A DNA stretch of 5,452 nt from an uncultured Bacteroidales bacterium. Lineage in GTDB: Bacteria; Bacteroidota; Bacteroidia; Bacteroidales; UBA932. Of this stretch, positions 1 to 5,452 are shown piece by piece. Below the pieces are notes generated by a model. That model made no database searches. It was given only the letters and a program-made list of their open reading frames with translations, and was not told the origin of the DNA. The stretch's first letter is position 1; the number at the start of each line of letters is the position of its first letter. Location of the stretch: NCBI GenBank assembly GCA_945874815.1, contig CAMCIE010000113.1:1-5452 (forward strand), written 5' to 3'. A program made the position numbers and the translations under genes.

Positions 1-1134
<1,134 letters not shown>

Positions 1135-1908
1135 TTAATTGTCAAGAAATGCTGTGAGTGGTGAACTTGCCTGGGCGGAGTCACAGATTGCTCCAAGACC
1201 GGCTTCATAGGCTCTGCGTCCTGCGATTACCGCTTCCTTGAAAGCGACTGCCATCTGGACAGGGTCTCCCGCCACTGCTATGGCTGTGTTGACAAGGCAG
1301 CAGTCTGCTCCCATTTCCATGGCTTCGGCAGCATGGCTCGGAGCGCCTATTCCGGCGTCAACTACAACAGGAACGGTTGCCTGCTCTATGATTATCTGAA
1401 GGAAATCCCTCATTCTCAAGCCTTTATTTGTACCGATAGGCGCAGCAAGTGGCATAACGGTAGCTGCTCCTGCTTCTTCAAGATGTTTGCACAAAGTCGG
1501 GTCGGCCTGGCAGTATGGAAGTACGACGAAGCCGAGTTTTACGAGCTGCTCCGTAGCCTTGAGCGTCTCCACTGAGTCCGGAAGGAGGTAGCGCGGGTCA
1601 GGATGTATCTCCAGCTTGAGCCAGTTAGTGCCGAAGGCTTCCCTTGCCATTTGTGCAGCGAATACGGCTTCTTCAGCATTGCGCACTCCTGAAGTGTTCG
1701 GAAGGAGCTGGATATTCGGATTTCTTGTAACGTGTGTGAGCAGGTCATCCTGCTGGTCGAAGAGTTCTATTCTTTTCATCGCTACGGTCACCATTTCGGT
1801 GCCGCTTGCTTCTATTGCCCTGGACATCAGGTCGTTATTATTGAATTTACCTGTGCCCAGGAAAAGGCGGGAGTTGAATTCCCTGCCAGCTATTACTAAC
1901 TTTTCCAT
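1135..1908 (-). CDS. thiG: Thiazole synthase ThiG
   Basis: ThiG condenses 1-deoxy-D-xylulose 5-phosphate (DXP), the glycine imine (dehydroglycine) and sulfur from ThiS thiocarboxylate to form the thiazole phosphate moiety of thiamine. The protein is 257 residues, the normal length, and is a single TIM-barrel domain. Visible marks are the N-terminal [10 protein letters not shown] (13-22), WLKLE (96-100) with K98 as the expected Schiff-base lysine for DXP, a phosphate-binding PIGTNKGL (157-164), [17 protein letters not shown] (181-197) with conserved D184, and a C-terminal LVNTAIA (205-211) with the AxxAGR segment typical of the family. The ATG at 1908 follows an A/T-rich stretch with no Shine-Dalgarno, as expected in Bacteroidota. 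It sits 36 bases after thiE and 12 bases before thiC, inside the riboswitch-led operon. No odd or missing key residue was seen. Confidence 0.98.
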   Translation of the reverse strand: MEKLVIAGREFNSRLFLGTGKFNNNDLMSRAIEASGTEMVTVAMKRIELFDQQDDLLTHVTRNPNIQLLPNTSGVRNAEEAVFAAQMAREAFGTNWLKLEIHPDPRYLLPDSVETLKATEQLVKLGFVVLPYCQADPTLCKHLEEAGAATVMPLAAPIGTNKGLRMRDFLQIIIEQATVPVVVDAGIGAPSHAAEAMEMGADCCLVNTAIAVAGDPVQMAVAFKEAVIAGRRAYEAGLGAICDSAQASSPLTAFLDN

Positions 1909-1944
1909 ATATTATTATGATTTTTTACGAATATTTCCGTTGAT

Positions 1945-2556
1945 TCAGAGCATGGAGAGCAGTCTGGCCATTTCGGAGGATGGATCCCGGGCGGAAAGAA
2001 CGGTGCCGCTGAGGGCTATGCCGCTGACCCCGGTCGCCATGATGGAAGGAATGTCTTCTGCCGTGATTCCTCCTATCGCAACTATCGGAATATCAATACT
2101 TTCGCTTTTCATTCCGTTTACAATTGACTCATAGCCGCCGAGTCCGAGTACCGGTGCCAGTCCCTTCTTGGTGGTGGTGAAACGGAATGGTCCGCAACCT
2201 ACATAGTCCACACCGTTCCTCCAATGATTCCTGACATCGTCAAGTGTATTGGCTGTGCCGCCTATGATGAAATCTTTTCCAAGGAATGCCCTGGCCTGAT
2301 CTGTAGGCATGTCATTCTTTCCGAGATGGACACCGTCAGCTCCTATTTCAGCTACGAGATGGACATGGTCGTCAATTATGAAGGTGGCACCTGCATCACG
2401 ACACATCTGCAGGGCCTGAACAGCCACAGGGCGAATCTGCTCCGGGGTCGCATCCTTCATCCGAAGTTGAATCCAACGGCAGCCTCCCTCAAGGGCAAGC
2501 CTCACCGAATCCAGATATGACCAGCGGTCATTGAAATGTGTAATGAACTGAAGCAT
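1945..2556 (-). CDS. thiE: Thiamine-phosphate synthase ThiE
   Basis: ThiE couples HMP pyrophosphate to thiazole phosphate, giving thiamine phosphate and pyrophosphate. The protein is 203 residues, about the usual length for this TIM-barrel family. Motifs in order are WIQLRMKD (28-35) for pyrimidine/pyrophosphate contact, IIDDHVHLV (60-68), ADGVHLGKNDMP (73-84) with acidic residues in the Mg-pyrophosphate region, YVGCGPFRFTTTKKG (118-132) including the TTTK loop, IPIVAIGGI (156-164), and GIALSGTVLSA (179-189) for the thiazole phosphate. The paralogue TenI (thiazole tautomerase) shares this fold. The intact QLRMKD and TTTK segments and the place between thiS and thiG favour ThiE. The ATG at 2556 is 7 bases after the thiS stop, so the two genes are probably translationally linked. 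The HMP-PP substrate needs a ThiD kinase that is not in the window. Confidence 0.95.
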   Translation of the reverse strand: MLQFITHFNDRWSYLDSVRLALEGGCRWIQLRMKDATPEQIRPVAVQALQMCRDAGATFIIDDHVHLVAEIGADGVHLGKNDMPTDQARAFLGKDFIIGGTANTLDDVRNHWRNGVDYVGCGPFRFTTTKKGLAPVLGLGGYESIVNGMKSESIDIPIVAIGGITAEDIPSIMATGVSGIALSGTVLSARDPSSEMARLLSML

Positions 2557-2563
2557 AGGATTT

Positions 2564-2761
2564 TCAGCCTCCGCAGGCAGCTTTGATGATTATTATTTCA
2601 GCTCCTTCAACCAATGGGGTATTTTCCCAATTGGCACGCTGTACCATCTTGGCATTCAATGCCATAGCCACTCCCGCCCGTGGCAGGGAAAGTTCACTTG
2701 CCAATTCCGCAAGATTGGAGGCCGAAGTTTCTGTCGGCTTCCCGTTGATAGAAATCATCAT
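2564..2761 (-). CDS. thiS: Thiamine biosynthesis sulfur carrier protein ThiS
   Basis: ThiS is a small ubiquitin-fold protein. Its C-terminus is adenylated by ThiF and converted to a thiocarboxylate, which donates sulfur to ThiG. The product has 65 residues, the usual size, and ends in ACGG with the obligatory terminal Gly-Gly at 64-65. Other family features are the N-terminal strand ISINGKP (3-9), VAMALNAKMV (31-40), and the V-x-GAEIIIIKAACGG tail. Two ATGs are adjacent (2761 and 2758), and either could start the protein; an in-frame TAG at 2770-2768 rules out anything further upstream. There is no Shine-Dalgarno, only an A/T-rich run. It is the first gene of the thi operon, directly behind the TPP riboswitch and terminator. 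The activating enzyme ThiF is not in the window. Confidence 0.96.
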   Translation of the reverse strand: MMISINGKPTETSASNLAELASELSLPRAGVAMALNAKMVQRANWENTPLVEGAEIIIIKAACGG

Positions 2762-2796
2762 AAATACCTATTTAATGCGGGGGAAATCTGAGAATG

Positions 2797-2828
2797 AAAA
2801 AACGGATAACGGCACTATGCCATTACCC
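2797..2828 (-). terminator. Intrinsic (Rho-independent) terminator of the TPP riboswitch leader
   Basis: On the minus strand the arm GGGTAATGGCA (2828-2818) can pair with TGCCGTTATCC (2814-2804). This makes an 11-bp stem with two G-U wobbles around a TAG loop, followed by G and six T residues (2802-2797). It lies between the aptamer and the thiS start, 35 bases ahead of the ATG, and is therefore the probable expression platform. TPP-bound RNA is expected to favour it and end transcription before thiS. It may also stop transcripts running on from the pyrG unit, since no other terminator is visible after the cyclotransferase gene. Confidence 0.9.
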
Positions 2829-2848
2829 GGGTACTTTCCATGTATGTG

Positions 2849-2945
2849 ACTCATTTCCTACGGCAGCATTATCTGCTTCAGGTCAATGGGTATAATCTCA
2901 GCCTCATGCGCAATCCTGCAGGACTCCGAAGGGCACCCCCCGAGT
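2849..2945 (-). promoter_or_regulatory. TPP riboswitch aptamer (THI-box)
   Basis: The leader contains all conserved THI-box parts in order. The P1 strand ACTCG (2945-2941) pairs with TGAGT (2853-2849). P2 is GGGT (2938-2935) with ACCC (2891-2888). P3 closes with GCC (2934-2932) against GGC (2903-2901), with a species-variable P3a hairpin AGTCC-TGCA-GGATT inside it. The pyrimidine-sensing GGCTGAGA lies at 2903-2896. ACCTGA (2884-2879) leads into P4. P5 is GCAG (2876-2873) with CTGC (2866-2863) around the ATAATG loop, and GTAGG (2861-2857) closes P4. This matches the known E. coli thiM/thiC aptamer consensus closely. It binds thiamine pyrophosphate and sits directly upstream of thiS, with an intrinsic terminator behind it. 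Confidence 0.97.
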
Positions 2946-2955
2946 TTTCAGCAGG

Positions 2956-2986
2956 CGAAGATAGCAATTATTTTCATTGAAGCAAA
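2956..2986 (-). promoter_or_regulatory. Probable Bacteroides-type promoter of the thi operon
   Basis: On the minus strand a TTTG (2986-2983) is followed after 19 bases by TATCTTCG (2963-2956). This fits the Bacteroidota sigma-ABfr consensus TTTG-N19..21-TAnnTTTG with one mismatch in the -7 box. The implied transcription start, near 2950, falls a few bases before the P1 stem of the riboswitch, as expected for a riboswitch leader. The -33 box begins only 12 bases after the cyclotransferase stop codon. Position and spacing support it; no experimental start site is known to me. Confidence 0.65.
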
Positions 2987-2997
2987 ATTTGGATAAG

Positions 2998-3765
2998 CTA
3001 CTTACGCTTTTTCAGGCGGATTTCATACATCCTCGGCCAATTCTTGCCCGTAAGATATATTTTACCGTCCTGGGGATTATATGCGATGCCATTCAGGACA
3101 TCCGTGTCATTAGTGCGGAGCTTGTCGGGAAGAAGGCCTCTGCAATTGATGATTCCCTCCACTTCCCCATTTTTCGGATTGATGATGACAATTTCGTCGG
3201 ATGTATATACATTGGCCCAAATTTTACCATCAATATATTCAAGTTCATTGAGATAGCGGACAGGACGTCCTTTGAAAGTGACCTGAATCTTCTCCTTTTG
3301 CACAAATTCGCCATCCATGAAATAGAGGTATGCCGATCCGTCAGATGCGATCAGTCTTTTCCCGTCGGTGGTCAGCCCCCAGCCCTCACGAGGGTATTTC
3401 CATGTGTTCATATATTCGAGAGTGGCCGCATCGTAAACGAATGCGACGCGGCTCTCCCATGTCAGAATATAGAGGTTTCCGTCAAATATGACCGACCCCT
3501 CCAGAAAATATTTCTTGTCGAAATCCATCCTTTTCAAAGCCTTGCCGGTTGCCAGGTCAACACACCTGAAGGTTGACTTGCCCTTCAGACCTGTACTTTC
3601 ATACAATTTGCCGTCATCGAAGAACAGTCCCTGGGTATAAGATTCCGTGTCATGAGGGTATTCAGCTACCACTTCTACATCATATACCACGGGCTCTGAC
3701 GAAGCGCATGAAACGACTGCCAATAAAGATAAAGCAATGAGTGAAACAGATTTCAAAATATTCAT
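2998..3765 (-). CDS. Glutaminyl-peptide cyclotransferase, plant-type beta-propeller, predicted lipoprotein
   Basis: The protein likely converts N-terminal glutamine of exported proteins or peptides to pyroglutamate with release of ammonia. From the ATG at 3765 it has 255 residues. The frame also allows a TTG at 3771, but the ATG gives a clean signal peptide: K5, a hydrophobic stretch 7-18, and lipobox VVSC with C20 as the lipidated cysteine. The mature part matches the glutamine cyclotransferase family (Pfam Glu_cyclase_2, five-bladed propeller as in papaya and Xanthomonas enzymes). Supporting segments are SYTQGL (42-47), LYESTGL (54-60), FLEGSVI (87-93), REGWGLTTDG (126-135), LNELEYIDGKIWANV (172-186), VLNGIAY (223-229) and YLTGKNWP (237-244). 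These motifs recur about once per blade. No obvious acidic surface-export signal follows C20 (ASSEPV), so periplasmic exposure is the simplest guess. It follows pyrG by 6 bases and is probably co-transcribed, although no functional link to CTP synthesis is evident. Confidence 0.9.
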   Translation of the reverse strand: MNILKSVSLIALSLLAVVSCASSEPVVYDVEVVAEYPHDTESYTQGLFFDDGKLYESTGLKGKSTFRCVDLATGKALKRMDFDKKYFLEGSVIFDGNLYILTWESRVAFVYDAATLEYMNTWKYPREGWGLTTDGKRLIASDGSAYLYFMDGEFVQKEKIQVTFKGRPVRYLNELEYIDGKIWANVYTSDEIVIINPKNGEVEGIINCRGLLPDKLRTNDTDVLNGIAYNPQDGKIYLTGKNWPRMYEIRLKKRK

Positions 3766-3771
3766 AATCAA

Positions 3772-5385
3772 TTATTTATTTTCCTTATGTTCCAGAGCTG
3801 CACGCACAAAGGCAGAGAATATCGGCTGAGGATGTTCAGGGGTGCTCTTGAGCTCAGGATGGAACTGCACACCGATGAAGAAAGGATGTGCAGGTATCTC
3901 CACAATCTCCACCAGGGAGGTATCGGGATTCTTGCCGGAGGCTTTCATTCCCGCAGCCTCGATGGCCTCAAGATAACGGTTGTTGAATTCATATCTGTGA
4001 CGATGGCGCTCGGATATGGTCAGGCTTCCGTAAATCCTGTGTGCGAGCGAGCCTTCTTCAAGACTGCATTCATAGGCTCCAAGCCTCATCGTACCGCCCT
4101 TGATTGTCGTGCTCTTCTGATCTTCCATCAGGTCTATCACAGGATTGGAAGTGGCGGTATTCACCTCAGTGGAGATTGCGTCAGACAGGCCAAGCACATT
4201 GCGGGCAAACTCAACCACGCACATCTGCATTCCCAGGCATATTCCGAAGAACGGAAGTCCGTTTTCCCTGGCATACCTGATTGCCCTGATCTTGCCTTCA
4301 AGTCCCCTTTCTCCGAATCCTGGAGCGACAAGGACTCCGTCCATTCCAGAGAGTTTCTCTGCAACGTTCTCATCATCAATGAATTCGCTGTGGATACTGT
4401 GTACGTTTACCTTGCATTCGTTGGCTGCGCCGGCATGGACGAAGGATTCCAGAATTGATTTGTATGCATCCTGAAGCTCCACATATTTTCCTACCAGTGC
4501 GATATCTACTGTTGTCTTAGGGTGTGCCAGTTTGTCAAGGAATGCATTCCAGCGGCTGAGGTCCGGCTCGGGAGCATCGGTGATTCCGAAATGTTCGAGT
4601 ACAAGTTCATCGAGTTTCTCGGCTTTCATGTTCAGAGGCACCTGATAAATTGAAGGTGCATCCATCGACTGGATTACGTGTCCCGGCTTTACGTTGCAGA
4701 ACAAAGCCATCTTCCTGCGGAGCTCCGGAGAGAGCTCGTGTTCAGTCCTGCACACCACGATGTCAGGCTGCACTCCCCATCTCTGGAGCTGCTGGACAGA
4801 GTGCTGTGTCGGCTTGGTTTTCAATTCCTTGGCTGCGCTCAAATAAGGAACGAGGGTGAGATGGATGGTCATGCAGTCGTCTTCAGGGAGCTCCCATCTG
4901 AGCTGTCTGACGGCTTCGACGAAAGGCTGTGACTCCATATCACCGACGGTTCCGCCGATTTCCGTGATGATGATGTCATATTTGCCGGTTTTCCCGAGCA
5001 GGAGCATCCTTCTTTTGATTTCATCCGTGATGTGGGGAACAATCTGTACGGTTTTTCCGAGGTATGCGCCTTCGCGCTCCTTGCTGATGACTGTGTGGTA
5101 GATTTTACCTGTAGTGACGTTGTTCGCTTTTGAAGTGTGTACTCCGAGGAAGCGCTCATAGTGTCCGAGATCAAGGTCAGTCTCAGCGCCGTCTTCAGTG
5201 ACATAACATTCGCCGTGCTCATAGGGATTGAGCGTACCGGGGTCGATGTTGATGTAGGGATCGAATTTCTGGATTGTGACTCTCAAGCCTCTGGCCTGAA
5301 GAAGTTTTGCCAGTGATGCGGAGATAATTCCTTTGCCTAATGAGGAGGCAACTCCACCTGAAACGAATACATATTTTGTGTCCAT
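3772..5385 (-). CDS. pyrG: CTP synthase (glutamine-hydrolysing) PyrG
   Basis: PyrG makes CTP from UTP using ATP and glutamine, the last step of de novo pyrimidine nucleotide synthesis. It is 537 residues, close to the E. coli enzyme (545), with both domains complete. The amidoligase domain (about 1-270) has VSGGVASSLGKG (8-19) as ATP-binding loop, DLDLGHYERF (70-79) with D72, and TEIGGTVGD (141-149) with E142 as Mg ligands. It also has KTKPTQHSV (189-197), the UTP/CTP contact region. The class I glutaminase domain (about 293-530) has APGFGERG (354-361) as oxyanion loop, GICLGMQ (381-387) with nucleophile C383, and HPE (509-511) with H509 and E511 completing the triad. The ATG at 5385 follows A/T-rich sequence with no Shine-Dalgarno. 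All catalytic residues are present. Its promoter is the Bacteroides-type element upstream, and the cyclotransferase gene follows after 6 bases. Confidence 0.99.
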   Translation of the reverse strand: MDTKYVFVSGGVASSLGKGIISASLAKLLQARGLRVTIQKFDPYINIDPGTLNPYEHGECYVTEDGAETDLDLGHYERFLGVHTSKANNVTTGKIYHTVISKEREGAYLGKTVQIVPHITDEIKRRMLLLGKTGKYDIIITEIGGTVGDMESQPFVEAVRQLRWELPEDDCMTIHLTLVPYLSAAKELKTKPTQHSVQQLQRWGVQPDIVVCRTEHELSPELRRKMALFCNVKPGHVIQSMDAPSIYQVPLNMKAEKLDELVLEHFGITDAPEPDLSRWNAFLDKLAHPKTTVDIALVGKYVELQDAYKSILESFVHAGAANECKVNVHSIHSEFIDDENVAEKLSGMDGVLVAPGFGERGLEGKIRAIRYARENGLPFFGICLGMQMCVVEFARNVLGLSDAISTEVNTATSNPVIDLMEDQKSTTIKGGTMRLGAYECSLEEGSLAHRIYGSLTISERHRHRYEFNNRYLEAIEAAGMKASGKNPDTSLVEIVEIPAHPFFIGVQFHPELKSTPEHPQPIFSAFVRAALEHKENK

Positions 5386-5413
5386 AAGATGAAAAAGTTC
5401 GTTAACAGGGGCA

Positions 5414-5443
5414 CAAAAGTATGTAAAAAATCTGATTTGAAAA
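5414..5443 (-). promoter_or_regulatory. Probable Bacteroides-type promoter of pyrG
   Basis: On the minus strand TACTTTTG (5421-5414) is an exact match to the Bacteroidota -7 consensus TAnnTTTG, and it is followed by the TGCC often seen after such boxes. A T-rich TTTTC around 5443-5439 lies at about the -33 distance but is a poor match to TTTG, so only the -7 box is convincing. The implied start leaves a pyrG 5' UTR of about 20 bases. The region 5386-5452 holds nothing else that I can identify, and whatever gene lies further upstream is outside the window. Confidence 0.6.
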
Positions 5444-5452
5444 TATCTTTAT

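Noticed and set aside
2568..2572. GGAGG (minus strand) 11 bases ahead of the thiE ATG as a Shine-Dalgarno
   Set aside because: These bases encode the obligatory C-terminal Gly-Gly of ThiS, the spacing is long, and the other genes here have no such motif. Chance is more likely.
2824..2833. Ten-base perfect palindrome TACCCGGGTA in the thi leader as an operator
   Set aside because: It overlaps the 5' arm of the terminator and is too short to call a protein-binding site. Riboswitch control already explains the region.
2977..3576. 199-codon plus-strand open frame opposite the cyclotransferase, beginning in the thi leader
   Set aside because: It is antisense to a recognisable enzyme, and its start lies within the thi promoter region. 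It resembles nothing known.
3766..3771. TTG at 3771 as start of the cyclotransferase, directly abutting the pyrG stop
   Set aside because: The ATG two codons later (3765) is a standard start and leaves a normal lipoprotein signal peptide. The TTG has no supporting signal.
3787..4458. 223-codon open frame on the plus strand opposite pyrG
   Set aside because: It is fully antisense to the catalytic glutaminase domain of PyrG, with no promoter or family resemblance.

Overview
The window looks like an ordinary housekeeping stretch of a Bacteroidota chromosome, most likely order Bacteroidales. Three things point there. The thiamine genes are in the order thiS-thiE-thiG-thiC. The promoters have the Bacteroides-type -7 element TAnnTTTG: TACTTTTG upstream of pyrG, and TATCTTCG with one mismatch upstream of thiS. 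The gene starts are preceded by A/T-rich sequence rather than convincing Shine-Dalgarno motifs. Species cannot be named from this sequence.

Every gene is on the minus strand, so transcription runs from position 5452 towards 1. From right to left, the first unit is a short promoter/5' UTR region (5386-5452), pyrG (CTP synthase, 3772-5385), and six bases later a predicted lipoprotein glutaminyl-peptide cyclotransferase of the plant-type beta-propeller family (2998-3765). Next is a 236-base non-coding leader (2762-2997). It holds a promoter, a complete TPP (THI-box) riboswitch aptamer and a strong intrinsic terminator, directly ahead of the thiamine operon: thiS (2564-2761), thiE (1945-2556), thiG (1135-1908) and thiC (start at 1122, cut by the window edge at position 1).

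The thi genes cover both halves of thiamine synthesis. ThiC makes the pyrimidine (HMP-P). ThiS carries sulfur and ThiG builds the thiazole phosphate. ThiE joins the two halves into thiamine phosphate. ThiH or ThiO, ThiF and ThiD are not in the window; some are probably just past position 1, as in related operons. The leader architecture suggests TPP-controlled premature termination of the whole operon, which suits a lineage where blocking a Shine-Dalgarno is not a natural control point.

I see no mobile element, CRISPR array, tRNA or rRNA, and no convincing evidence of an undescribed system. The most interesting parts are the compact riboswitch leader with its competing pairings, the pyrG-cyclotransferase pairing, and possible read-through from that unit into the riboswitch.
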